Assembly (NCBI RefSeq): GCF_026339955.1
Contig: NZ_JAPEPW010000002.1
Span: 1,178,001-1,242,000 of the forward strand
Length of the DNA stretch: 64,000 bases
Source of the DNA: Streptomyces sp. NBC_01549
GTDB taxonomy: Bacteria; Actinomycetota; Actinomycetes; Streptomycetales; Streptomycetaceae
Reading direction: 5' to 3'
Part shown: positions 33,881 to 42,189 of the stretch, in pieces
Numbering within the stretch: the first letter of the stretch is position 1
Layout of the letters: each line of letters starts with the position of its first letter
Notes under the pieces: model-generated
Told to the model about the DNA's origin: nothing
Database searches by the model: none
Seen by the model: only the letters and a program-made list of their open reading frames with translations
Translations under genes and position numbers: made by a program

Positions 33881-35250
33881 TCATACTCCAGAACAGGAAG
33901 GCCGCTGAACAGCGGCGGAGCCGCTTTCACAAGGTCATCTGGGAGCGGCGTGGGAAAAGACGGTGTCCATAGACCCGCACCCACTACTTCCTTCTCCCAG
34001 ACTCCCTGTAGATAAGCCACGATCCGCTCCTCCATCGCGACCGTTACCTCGCTGTAGACCCCCTCCACCCCAGGAAGCTCGTGCCCCATTCGGTCCTCAA
34101 CCGCCACACGCGGGATATCCCCTGCCTCATCCAGCTTCGCCTTGTGCCAGTGCCGCAGGCGGTAGATGTCCTCGCCGGCCATCTCCTCCACGGCCGGCAT
34201 CGCAGGCCGTGCCCACCGCCTGTACCGCGGCCCCGAGTCCCGCTCCTCGGCGCCGTCCCGGATCGGGTACCAGTAGTTGTCGTCGAAGTTCGTACTCAGC
34301 AGCGGCTTGCCCATGACGGACAGGAACGTCCACGGCTGATCGTGCGACGCCAGCAACGCACTGTGTATCTCGTGGAGGAAGGGCGGCATCACCAGCGTCC
34401 TCCAGCTGTCGTACTTCGGGGCTGCCAGCACCGGCTGCTTGTCGGCAATATACGTCTGGTATCGCACCCGCATCGCATGCATGGTCTCGTACCGCAGGCC
34501 GGCCTCTTCGCGGAGTTCGGCGTCAGGCTCGGACGCCGGCCAGTACGGCGACGAGTAGCCGCGCTGGAGACCGAACGTCTCGCCGGGAGGCCGGGCACCG
34601 GTGAAAGCGATGGTCCAGATGTACGCCCAGCCGGTGAAGCCCCACACGGTATGGGCGTTGACGGCCAGTTGGTGAACGGACTGAATGGAAAGTTTCCGCT
34701 TCACGCGGCGGGTCTGCTTCTTCTTGTACACACCGCGGCGCCGCTGTTCCACGATCGGGCTCTCCTCGCGGAGTTTGTACTTCACCACCGCGTCATCCAT
34801 CAGCATCTTGAACAGGCCGAGGATGTTTTTGCTGTAGTTGTGCGAGTACTTCTTGGTGACGTACCGACGGAAGGCGTCGTAGTCGATGGGCGTGATCTCA
34901 TCGACAGCCCACTGCACCCAATAGGGCTTGATCACCGCATTCAGGCGTGAGCCGTTGGTCCGGTTGGAATTGGCGCGCAGCTTGTTCTCTTCGAACCAGC
35001 GGTCGATGTAGTCCGCCATGCTCGTACGGTCGGCAGACTTGCGCCCGGCCCGCTTGTTGCGGACGTCGGACTCGCGGTCGAGCCCGTAGTTGTAGGCCTC
35101 GTTCTCGTCGGCGAACGGCACGCCCGCCTCCGGCCCGCTGGCCGACTCGTACCACTTCTTCTTCGTCGGCTTGCCATTGTCGTCGAGGCGGTATTCGCCG
35201 CTCCACCATTTGACGCGGATCGAGTTCCCGCGGGTTTCCACATAGGGCAT
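33877..35250 (-). CDS. int: Tyrosine-type site-specific recombinase (integrase)
   Basis: 457 residues of the actinobacterial phage/integrative-element class. The N-terminal arm-binding-like region (MPYVETRGNSIRVKWWSGEY) precedes a SAM-like core-binding part. The catalytic domain shows the first Arg in FTGARPPGETFGL, an HxxK-like block in LRHWHKAKL, MGH and a final Tyr in GVYSEVTV. ATG 35250 has GGGGGATG upstream. The stop codon overlaps the start of the AAA-NUDIX gene, which suggests the crossover site lies at that gene's 5' end. No excisionase was seen next to it. Confidence 0.87.
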   Translation of the reverse strand: MPYVETRGNSIRVKWWSGEYRLDDNGKPTKKKWYESASGPEAGVPFADENEAYNYGLDRESDVRNKRAGRKSADRTSMADYIDRWFEENKLRANSNRTNGSRLNAVIKPYWVQWAVDEITPIDYDAFRRYVTKKYSHNYSKNILGLFKMLMDDAVVKYKLREESPIVEQRRRGVYKKKQTRRVKRKLSIQSVHQLAVNAHTVWGFTGWAYIWTIAFTGARPPGETFGLQRGYSSPYWPASEPDAELREEAGLRYETMHAMRVRYQTYIADKQPVLAAPKYDSWRTLVMPPFLHEIHSALLASHDQPWTFLSVMGKPLLSTNFDDNYWYPIRDGAEERDSGPRYRRWARPAMPAVEEMAGEDIYRLRHWHKAKLDEAGDIPRVAVEDRMGHELPGVEGVYSEVTVAMEERIVAYLQGVWEKEVVGAGLWTPSFPTPLPDDLVKAAPPLFSGLPVLEYE

Positions 35251-35318
35251 TCGTCATCCCCCAGATGATCGAAGTGATGGTGCGGGAGCGTCGGCGGGTG
35301 CTTCTTCCGCCGACCTCC

Positions 35319-35588
35319 TCAGTGATTGCGGTTCCTACGATGCACGGCCGACGGGGACAGCCGCCGCAGGTTCCGCAGTTTCGTCCCTGCACCCTGATGC
35401 AGGTCCATGGAGCCATCGCAGGACTGGTCGTCGGTGACCAACAGCTCCAGGTCGCTGTGGGTCTGTGTGAGCATCGACCGGACCGCGGCGCTCAACGTCG
35501 CTGCCGAGTTGTACACGGGCATCACGACGGACACCAGGGCCACGACGCTTCTCCTAGCCGGTTCAAGAACGACAGTCCGTCCATTCAA
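35319..35588 (-). pseudogene. Glycosyltransferase family 2, N-terminal fragment
   Basis: The frame opens with VALVSVVMPVYNSAATLSAA, then TQTHSDLELLVTDDQSCDGS, the nucleotide-sugar-binding start of GT2 enzymes, and then loses homology near 35408, right beside the integrase region. Only about 60 of the usual 250 or more residues remain. Probably an old gene cut by the island junction. Confidence 0.75.
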
Positions 35589-35610
35589 GCACCGCTATCG
35601 GGTAGGAGCT

Positions 35611-35763
35611 GACATACAGATAATCGTCGCTGGCCAGGGCTACGTGGGGCTTCCCCTGGCCGTATGCGCCGCCAAGGTGGGTCACCGTCTCGTCGGCTAC
35701 GACGTGGACCCGCAGCGTGTCCAGCAACTCGCCGTCGGCCAGTTCTGCGTGGAGGGCGTGGAC
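35611..35763 (+). pseudogene. UDP-glucose/GDP-mannose dehydrogenase, N-terminal fragment
   Basis: A frame starting at 35611 reads DIQIIVAGQGYVGLPLAVCA followed by GHRLVGYDVDPQRVQQL, the Rossmann NAD-binding start of nucleotide-sugar dehydrogenases, then breaks off after about 50 residues. With the divergent GT2 fragment it points to a lost polysaccharide locus. The following 360 bases show only weak coding potential (an ALADQGLAAAARLPEDAERV stretch at about 35,850 was not identified). Confidence 0.7.
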
Positions 35764-36130
35764 TCCCCCGCGCCTGCGCGCAGTGCTGGAGTCCGGGGCC
35801 CACTCTGCGACCACCAACGCTGCCGCGCTGGCCGACCAGGGCCTCGCGGCCGCCGCGCGCCTGCCCGAGGACGCCGAACGGGTGGCCGGCGAGGTGCTGT
35901 TCGAGCCGAGCAGTCACGGCTGTCTGCGGGTGTTGCTGGACCAGGACGCTGTGCTGCCCGAGCCCGTGGACGGCACGCAGCGGCCCTCCTACCCGATTGA
36001 CACGTCGGCGTCTCGCCATGGACATCTTCGAGTTCCGGTGGTGTCCCTGAGGAGACGTTTTGCTGCCACCGGCCGGACGCGACAACGCCGCTGATCGCCG
36101 AAGCCCCCAGCAAGACACCGATGAGATCTG

Positions 36131-36330
36131 TCAATGCACCAGCCGGGACACGCATCGGCCTCCACCAAGACCCGTGACGGCCTCACACGAGTACGCCCAG
36201 TCCCCGACGCGGAACAGCGGCGCGGGAACGGTCAGCCGGTTCGCCACCAGTACCTCGATCACCTGGCCGTGCGTCAGGTCCGCCCGCAAATCCGGTGGCC
36301 GCAGCCCATCGACGAGACAGACAGCCAGCG
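36131..36330 (-). pseudogene. Transposase fragment (IS1634/DUF4277-like N terminus)
   Basis: The leftward frame ending TGA at 36131 reads VDGLRPPDLRADLTHGQVIE, then VLVANRLTVPAPLFRVGDWA. This is the start region of IS1634-type transposases. It then runs into unrelated sequence. There is no catalytic domain and no clear inverted repeats, so it is a dead remnant. Bases 36330-36660 show no recognisable gene. Confidence 0.6.
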
Positions 36331-36660
36331 GCGGCCACCGAGGTGGACGCCCGCACGCAGCGCAGCACGCGCACGCGGACGGAGAAGGCCGGACACTGGC
36401 GGCACGCCCTCGCCGAGCAACTGCACGTACAATTCAGCCTCGACCGGCTGTTGTTCGGCAGCAGAGTCATGCCCCAGCGCCCCACGGTCGAGTTCGGATC
36501 GGGCGTTGCCGAGGCGATGCAGTCGGTCGGGACGACCCGCGCAGCGACGAAAGTCAAGGTTCTGCACCCGGAGTGGGACGGCACAGCTGTTAAGGCCGAG
36601 GGGCGCTCATCCTCACCGAGACCGGGACGGGCGCTCCGGATCCGGTCGGCAATTTCCCGA

Positions 36661-37191
36661 TCAGCCCGGCTGCCTAGTAGCCCAGCGCCTTTCTGCTGGC
36701 TCCCAGATGTAGCGGGCGAACTCACCATCGGCGGCGCCCCAAGCTTCCCATCCGCGTCTTCCATAGTTGATCAGGAGCGTAGAAGTCTCCGGGGTGGGGG
36801 GCGCAGCCTCGCAAAGGTCACGCAACTGCACGAGCGCTTCCGCAGGAAGATCGGGCGTCATCGAGACCCGCCAACCCTGTTCCGTCCGCAGGTCGAACCC
36901 CGCAAGTCCGGGACTTCCGACCTCTTCCTGTTGGCCGCGCAGGAAGCGGCGCAGGGCGGCACGCGTGCCGCCGTCAAGAGTGCCAGCGAGCCGCGTGCCG
37001 AAGTGCTGTGCGAGCGACTGCAAGAACGACGTTGCCGCGATTACACCACCGGCCTCCATCATCATGGTCGCGACGTTGTGCGCGTGGGAGAGCTGCCCAC
37101 CCACCTTGACATCGTTGAGCACAACTTCGTGTTGCTCTTGGTCGCTCTGTACTTCGTCCCCCACCGGAACCCCTCTCGACGCGTCGAGCAT
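36661..37191 (-). CDS. Hypothetical protein in phage-like region
   Basis: 176 residues, intact. The N-terminal half is helical (NVATMMMEAGGVIAATSFLQ, SLAQHFGTRLAGTLDGGTRA); the C-terminal half is basic and Trp-rich (GRRGWEAWGAADGEFARYIW). No family was recognised. It is divergent from the adjacent capsid-gene fragment, so it is likely part of the same prophage remnant. Confidence 0.55.
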   Translation of the reverse strand: MLDASRGVPVGDEVQSDQEQHEVVLNDVKVGGQLSHAHNVATMMMEAGGVIAATSFLQSLAQHFGTRLAGTLDGGTRAALRRFLRGQQEEVGSPGLAGFDLRTEQGWRVSMTPDLPAEALVQLRDLCEAAPPTPETSTLLINYGRRGWEAWGAADGEFARYIWEPAERRWATRQPG

Positions 37192-37232
37192 GCCAGCTCA
37201 CGCAACCTGGAGTCTCCGTTTGGGCGTGAACA

Positions 37233-38165
37233 GTGCCGATTCACCCGGTCATGGTCGAAGACCTCGTCGCAGGCACCCGCGACTTGTACGCCCAGACCGA
37301 GGAACGCCTACTCGGCATCATCGCCCGGCAATTCGCCGCCGGCCTCGACGCACCCGGTTGGGCCGAGCGCAAGCCGCCTGCCGTGCAGGCCCTACGCACC
37401 GCCTCACAGGCCGTTGTCGACGAGGCGGGCAAGGCCGTCACCCCCGACGTGCTCGATGCCGTGACCGAGGCGTACAACAACGGTCACCGGCCGCCGTAGC
37501 CGAGTTGGGCGCCCTGTGCGACGACGCGCGCCGTCTGGTCAACGACGTCACCCCGAACGCGCAGGCCGTCGACCGCCTCGTCGAGCAGACCGTCACCCTG
37601 TTGACCGACCGGCACCCGTCGATTCTGCGGACCGTCGAGGACGGCTACCGCTCCGTGGTAGCCGAGGTCACCGCACCGCCCCTGCTCGGTACCGGTACCC
37701 GCCGACACGCCACGCAGGACGCCATGCGCGCAAGGGCCGACCGCGGCATCACGTCGTTCGCGGACCGCGCCTGCCGCCGTTGGAAAATCACGTCGTACGC
37801 AGAGATGGCCGCCCGGACGTCCGTCGGACGGAGAGCGACCGAAGCGCACGCCCGGACCCTCACCGACGCTGGGATCGGTCTGGTCATCGTCTCCGATGCC
37901 TCGCGCGAGCGCCCACAGTGTCGCAGGCGGGAAGGCAAGGTGTTGTCCCTGTCCGATTCGGCCGGCGCCCGCACGGTCGAGGTTGAGCGCGCCATCGAGG
38001 ACGGCCGCATGGTCCGCGTGGACGTCGCCGGACCCCTCGACGAGGCACGACAGGCAGGGTTGCAGCATCCCAACTGCAGCCACTCGACGGGCGCTTACAC
38101 CCCCGGCCTCACCCGCCTTACCGAACCGAGCAGCGCCCTTGACGGGTACGAGGCCGGACAGCGAC
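37233..38165 (+). pseudogene. Phage minor capsid protein (PF06152-like), frame broken and truncated
   Basis: Begins at GTG 37233 (MPIHPVMVEDLVAGTRDLYA) and reaches a TAG at 37497. One added G at about 37490 (CACCGGCCG to CACCGGGCCG) rejoins it to AAVAELGALCDDARRLVNDV. The rest carries the minor-capsid signatures GITSFADRACRRWKITSYAE, ARTSVGRRATEAHA and a Cys/His pair block (ERPQCRRREGK, QHPNCSHS). Recognisable homology ends at YEAGQRQ near 38165, short of the normal C terminus. Portal, terminase and tail genes are absent, so this is a prophage relic. Confidence 0.75.
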
Positions 38166-38292
38166 AGTGTCTCGGCCACGGCAGCCAACCCCAAAGCCCC
38201 TGCTCCCGCTCTCCCGACTCAGGGCGCCGCCAACCTGGAAGTCCGACAGCAACCTCCGAGCTTCCTGCCCCTCAGGAACGGACAGGCCGTTC

Positions 38293-39267
38293 TCAGACCT
38301 CCCGGGAATCTTGCCGGTCGAGCGCAGCCAGCACGCGAGTCGGATCGTCGATCAGATCGAACAGGCCGCTGGTCCGTCGCGCCCACTGCTCAGGATCCTC
38401 TCCCTCCGCGAACGCCGCGGCCGACGCGAACTGGTCCTGGAGGTTGACCGGCAGTCTGCCAGCCAGGGACACACCGAGCTCTCGGCCCAGGACGGCTCGC
38501 GACGAAGACGGCCGCATGAAACGGGCCAGCTCGCCGGTCGCCGGAACGGCGGAGCCGCTCACGCCCTCGAGAGCCGCAACAGCATCGCGCACCCAGCCGC
38601 CATCCCCGGTGTCGGGGAGCGGAACAGCGATCCGCTGAACGCTGGCGATCGTATCCCTCCCCAGCGCGAGCGAGAGCCCTCCCGGATCCTCGTGGTAGTT
38701 CAGGTAGCGGGCGACGTCGACGCCTGGCGGGCAGACCTCGTCGAGCACGACGTCGCCGACGAAGTTGCCGGGGTCGACGAGCCACCCCTGCCGCACCACG
38801 ACGGATGGCTTCAGACGGACCCGATACAGATAGAACTGGCTGCTCTGGTCGGCCTGGTCGCGGATCCGACGCAGCATGTTGTGGACAGCGGCCTCGTACG
38901 TGCCGACATGGAGGGCCAACGCCCGTCGGCGCACGGCCCACGCGGAAACCTGCTGCTCGCCGCCCATCATCCTGCGGGTCTCGGGGGTCAGGACGGCTGC
39001 CGGGTCGAAGTGCCGCGTCGGCCAGTCCGGCTGCGTGCTCGTGTGGTACCAGGAGAACTGCGCGACCCTGTCGTCGTCGAGCGCCGGGTCGCCGGAGTCG
39101 AGCGTCACCCGAGGCGAGTCCTCGTGCTCGCAGGTCATGCCACAGGCGGGGCAGGTCTCCTCCGCCTGCTCCCACCGACCGATCCAGTCCAGATCGACGC
39201 GCCACCGATGATCGCAGCGCCCACAGAGCATCTGCCGCTCGCGCGAGAAGTCGATCCGCCGTTCCAC
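38293..39267 (-). CDS. Zinc-ribbon protein with ADP-ribosyltransferase-like pattern
   Basis: About 324 residues, intact. A zinc ribbon (CGRCDHRW, then CPACGMTC) sits near the N terminus. Then come FSWYHTSTQPDWPTRHFDPA, RRALALHVGTYEAAVHNMLR and SQFYLYRVRLKPSVV. The spaced YHTS / ALHVGTYEAA / LYRVRL blocks recall the fold of small ADP-ribosyltransferases or RES-like enzymes, but this is only a pattern impression. GTG 39267 with GGAGAA upstream is preferred to GTG 39345. Lies in the accessory island and could be a defence or toxin-like factor. Confidence 0.6.
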   Translation of the reverse strand: MERRIDFSRERQMLCGRCDHRWRVDLDWIGRWEQAEETCPACGMTCEHEDSPRVTLDSGDPALDDDRVAQFSWYHTSTQPDWPTRHFDPAAVLTPETRRMMGGEQQVSAWAVRRRALALHVGTYEAAVHNMLRRIRDQADQSSQFYLYRVRLKPSVVVRQGWLVDPGNFVGDVVLDEVCPPGVDVARYLNYHEDPGGLSLALGRDTIASVQRIAVPLPDTGDGGWVRDAVAALEGVSGSAVPATGELARFMRPSSSRAVLGRELGVSLAGRLPVNLQDQFASAAAFAEGEDPEQWARRTSGLFDLIDDPTRVLAALDRQDSREV

Positions 39268-39397
39268 GGCACCATTCTCCGGAAGCCTTCGACGGAGGAC
39301 CAGCCCACTCACCACCACCGCGACCTGAGAGAGGAGCTGTGTCACTGGCAGCAGACCGACCCGGACTCGCAGGGGCAGATCGACGCAGCGTGCGTCC

Positions 39398-39595
39398 TCA
39401 TGTCCCCCCGGTACCCCGGGTCGTAGATGCGGTCCGCAGCTGCCTGGGCCGACTCGACGGCATTGTTGCGGCTCTGCTGTAAACCATGTCCGTGATCACC
39501 GAGCAGAGCAAGCGGACGAGGCGATCGTCAGGGACCGGAGGGGCGGACTTCTCCTCGTTTTCGAGGAGATCGACATCCTCAGGGCTCTGTCTCAC
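39398..39595 (-). CDS. Small hypothetical protein
   Basis: 65 residues from GTG 39595 (MRQSPEDVDLLENEEKSAPP, then VRLLCSVITDMVYSRAA), preceded by GGAGA. Acidic start and amphipathic middle. It lies 27 bases after another short leftward frame, in an array of small island genes. No family recognised. Confidence 0.4.
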   Translation of the reverse strand: MRQSPEDVDLLENEEKSAPPVPDDRLVRLLCSVITDMVYSRAATMPSSRPRQLRTASTTRGTGGT

Positions 39596-39622
39596 CGGGG
39601 TGTCTCCGTGTGTGCGTTCAGG

Positions 39623-39730
39623 TCAGCGCAGGCCGTCTGCGTCGTCGTGCTCTTCGCCGACTGGGAGTGGCCGACCGCCGTCCCCGGGGTCCTCGCTGTA
39701 GATGACCGCAGAGACCGTGTGAGCGTTCAT
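39623..39730 (-). CDS. Very small hypothetical protein
   Basis: 35 residues from ATG 39730 (MNAHTVSAVIYSEDPGDGGR), ending TGA at 39623. Acidic. It starts close outside the left inverted repeat of the 279-bp unit at 39763-40041. Coding status is uncertain. Confidence 0.3.
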   Translation of the reverse strand: MNAHTVSAVIYSEDPGDGGRPLPVGEEHDDADGLR

Positions 39731-39762
39731 GCAATTCCCCATCAGAGGCACCGTCGACCCCA

Positions 39763-40041
39763 CGTAATTCCCCAGTTGGTTGCGGCCGGTGACGGGCCGC
39801 CCGACTGCTGAGTGTGGGGCTGGACAGTGCCCTCAAGGGCGCCTGCGGCGGCGCTTCGCGCTGGGCATTCGCCCACCCTTGACCGCCCTGACCAGCCCTG
39901 ATGATCGGCGGCTATCAGGCGGCCCGGAAACCCTGGCGACCGTGGGGAACGAGGAGCAGCTCCGGCGTCCGCATGAGGACGAAGGCATCGGCACCGCGAT
40001 GGACCCGGCCCATTCCGTGAAGTTCCGGCTGGGGAATTACG
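39763..40041. repeat. 279-bp unit bounded by perfect 13-bp inverted repeats
   Basis: CGTAATTCCCCAG at 39763-39775 is the exact complement of CTGGGGAATTACG at 40029-40041. A further GCAATTCCCCA at 39731-39741 lies just outside the left end. The interior has no convincing gene. The right repeat falls inside a small leftward frame that begins at 40125. This may be a MITE-like or deletion-derived insertion (multiple AATTCCCC end repeats would suit an IS21-type end), which is inference. Confidence 0.55.
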
Positions 40042-40125
40042 CGACGTTCCACAGACCGCGCTGTCGTATGCGCCGTTGAGGCTGTTGCCGCTTGTGCCGA
40101 GCATGTTCTCCCAGTCGATACCCAT
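40042..40125 (-). pseudogene. Small island gene cut by the inverted-repeat unit
   Basis: ATG 40125 gives MGIDWENMLGTSGNSLNGAY followed by DSAV and then runs into the right inverted repeat. The residual about 28 residues look like a real N terminus of a short phage or plasmid protein. No family recognised. Confidence 0.4.
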
Positions 40126-40130
40126 GCCGA

Positions 40131-40419
40131 CGAGCCTAGACCGTACTGCTCGATGATCTCGGCGATGCGGGCGTTGAGCTCGTCGACCCGAGCGAAGATC
40201 GCCGCTTCCTCTTCAGGGCTGATGCGCCGCGCCGGTCGTCGAGCCGGCCATGCTCCTCCATGACGAGGGCCATGGCGTCTTCGGGCGAGTCCGCGCGACC
40301 CGCGATGGTGCGGTGGACGGCTGCCGCTTGCTGAAGACGGACGCCATCTTCGACTGGCTCGTGCCGATGTCGAAGGCGTCGAGGGAGAGGACGACCGCCA
40401 TCGTCGGGTCCTTGGTCAT
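40131..40419 (-). pseudogene. Small helical island protein, two frame breaks
   Basis: ATG 40419 overlaps the stop of the gene before it (ATGA) and reads MTKDPTMAVVLSLDAFDIGT. One added G near 40330 continues as AAVHRTIAGRADSPEDAMAL, and one near 40230 as ISPEEEAAIFARVDELNARI. The restored protein of about 95 residues ends in a coiled-coil-like helix. Function unknown. Two single-base losses within 100 bases look more like sequence error than decay. Confidence 0.5.
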
Positions 40420-40840
40420 GATGCTGCCCAGCTGCGGGCGCGTCTAGCCTTCCCGACGCTCTTCCCGGTGATCGGGTTGGCGGCTTGCGGGTACCCCGGG
40501 TGTAGCGGTTCAGGGCTCTGTGCTTGCCGTGGTACGCGTTCGGCGGCGGGGTGGGCACCTCTCTCTTCGCGCGCACGCTCTGGTCGCCGCCGATGAGGTG
40601 CCGGTTGTCGATCAGCGCCTCGCAGTCGGCAGCGGCCACGTCTTCGTACGGGCGTCGGCACGCGCGGCAGTAGACCCCGGAGGCGTCGACGCGCGTGCCC
40701 GCGACGGTGGTGAAGCTGCCGCGGAAATCGGTGCGCTTGGCGACGCGCTCCTCGACCTTGATCTCGACGGCGACGATCCAGACGTGGGCGAGGGACTGTT
40801 CCAGTTCCTCGGCGGTGGCTGGGGGCGTGGGCGAACACTG
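40416..40840 (-). pseudogene. Zinc-ribbon-type small protein, one frame break
   Basis: Reads AEELEQSLAHVWIVAVEIKV, then a possible zinc site CRACRRPYEDVAAADCEALI, then DNRHLIGGDQSVRAKREVPT. One extra C at about 40497 (ACACCCGGGG) restores PGYPQAANPITGKSVGKARR and a TGA at 40416 that overlaps the next ATG. The 5' end is unclear. Similar Cys-containing small proteins occur in Streptomyces phages and integrative elements; exact function not known. Confidence 0.5.
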
Positions 40841-40844
40841 GCCG

Positions 40845-41138
40845 CCCTGGAGGCCGTTGTCGGAAACGACGACGGAGCCCTGACGGCCCTGGCGGGCGGC
40901 GCCGGTGAACGGCCGCTGCCCGCGCTGCTGGCTGCCTACGGGAAGCACACACTCCACCACATCCTGCTCTCTGTCTTCGGTATCGACGCCACCATGGACC
41001 ACGCCGAGACGTGCCGGCTGGTCGCGGAGATGAATGGGGACCCGGCGGCCCGCATCACTTACGTCCTGACCGATGCCCTGCACAATCAGTTGGCCAATCC
41101 GTCCTTCTGGCGATCCATGCGTTCACCGACGCCGACAC
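40845..41138 (+). pseudogene. Gene interrupted by the IS5-type element, left part
   Basis: Rightward frame with ALTALAGGAGERPLPALLAA, then YGKHTLHHILLSVFGIDATM and ARITYVLTDALHNQLANP. One extra G near 41101 (CCGTCC to CCGGTCC) continues as VLLAIHAFTDADT. Removing the IS and one TAA copy joins it to 42044, where KDALTLLRALRNEVLQVC ends at TGA 42096-42098. The 5' end is not defined. No family recognised. Confidence 0.6.
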
Positions 41139-41141
41139 TAA

Positions 41142-42040
41142 GAACTCCTAACAAAAAGACGCTTCTGCCCTCGGAATGTATGTATCTGACGGAGTGTTTG
41201 CCTTCATGTGAGAAGTGGTGAGCAGCTGCCGTGGATCGTGTCCGATGAACTGTGGGCGCGGATCGAGCCGTTGCTGCCGGTTGTGCCGCGCCGCACCGAT
41301 CACCCGGGGCGCAAGCGTCTGGACGACCGCAAGGTGCTGTCGGGCATCCTGTTCGTGCTCTACACCGGCATTCCGTGGGAGTTCCTGCCCCAGGAACTGG
41401 GATTCGGCTCCGGCATGACCTGCTGGCGGCGTCTGCGTGACTGGAACGACGCGGGTGTCTGGCAGCGTCTACACGAATCGCTGCTGGCCGAGCTGAATGC
41501 CGCAGGCGCCCTGGACTGGTCGACGGCGGTGATCGACGGCTCCCACGTGCGGGCCATGAAGGGGGGCCCAAAACCGGACCGAGCCCGGTCGACCGTGCCC
41601 GAACAGGCTCCAAGCATCATCTGATCACCGAAGCGCACGGTATCCCGCTGGCCGCGTCGCTGACCGGCGGTAACCGCAACGACGTCACCCAGCTCATGCC
41701 GCTGATTGAGGCCATTCCGCCAGTGCGCGGGCGACGCGGACGGCCCCGCCGGCGCCCCGTCAGGCTCTACGCCGACCGGGGATACGACCATGACAAGTAC
41801 CGTCGGCAGGTCCGGGCGGTCGGGATCACCCCGGTCATCGCCCGCCGCGGCACCGAACACGGCTCAGGACTGGGCATCCACCGATGGGTGGTCGAGCAGA
41901 GCTTCGCGCTGCTGCACTGGTTCCGCCGGTTACGTATCCGCTGGGAGATACGCGACGACATCCACGAAGCCTTCCTCCGCCTGGCCTGCAGCATCATCTG
42001 CTGGCGACGACTGAGGAACCTCTCACTTTGTTAGGAGTTC
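41142..42040 (+). mobile_element. Complete IS5-family insertion sequence (IS427-like)
   Basis: 899 bp bounded by inverted repeats GAACTCCTAACAAA (41142-41155 and the complement at 42027-42040) and flanked on both sides by TAA (41139-41141, 42041-42043), a TNA-type target duplication. It contains a two-frame transposase. Ends and duplication are intact, so it may be a recent insertion. Confidence 0.9.
41208..42034 (+). CDS. IS5-family transposase made by -1 frameshift (orfA/orfB)
   Basis: The first frame (41208-41624) gives MRSGEQLPWIVSDELWARIE and LDDRKVLSGILFVLYTGIPW and the first catalytic Asp in STAVIDGSHVRA. At the G6 run 41561-41566, a slip of one base back enters the second frame. That frame reads SKHHLITEAHGIPLAASLTG, the second Asp in LYADRGYDHDKYR and the Glu in RWVVEQSFALLHWFRRLRIR, stopping at 42034. 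Programmed -1 frameshifting at a homopolymer is usual in this IS group. All three DDE residues are present. Confidence 0.88.
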
Positions 42041-42043
42041 TAA

Positions 42044-42098
42044 GGACGCCCTGACCCTGCTGCGTGCCCTACGCAACGAGGTCCTCCAAGTCTGCTGA
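42044..42098 (+). pseudogene. Gene interrupted by the IS5-type element, right part
   Basis: Continues the frame from the left of the IS: after the target duplication it reads DALTLLRALRNEVLQVC and ends TGA. Only the last 17 residues of the interrupted gene lie here. Confidence 0.6.
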
Positions 42099-42164
42099 GT
42101 CAAATCCAGCGGGGCTCGACCTCGCCCGCCGAGACCTGCCGAGTCCCTGCCCTAGCGATAGAAT

Positions 42165-42180
42165 TCGAACGCGTGCTCTA
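42165..42180 (+). promoter_or_regulatory. SOS-box-like site before a LexA-like gene
   Basis: TCGAACGCGTGCTCTA matches the actinobacterial LexA box TCGAACNNNNGTTCGA at 10 of the 12 defined bases. It ends 9 bases before the ATG of a protein with a LexA-type DNA-binding domain, in the place expected for an operator. Confidence 0.5.
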
Positions 42181-42189
42181 ATTCAACGT

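Noticed and set aside
33840..33900. tRNA attachment site at the integrase
   Set aside because: No tRNA-like cloverleaf could be recognised at or near the integrase end.
36183..36764. 193-residue leftward frame
   Set aside because: It overlaps the transposase fragment in another frame, is low in complexity and matches nothing known.
38166..38638. Continuation of the capsid frame past 38165
   Set aside because: Composition changes to Ser/Pro/Arg-rich and it runs antisense through the intact zinc-ribbon gene.
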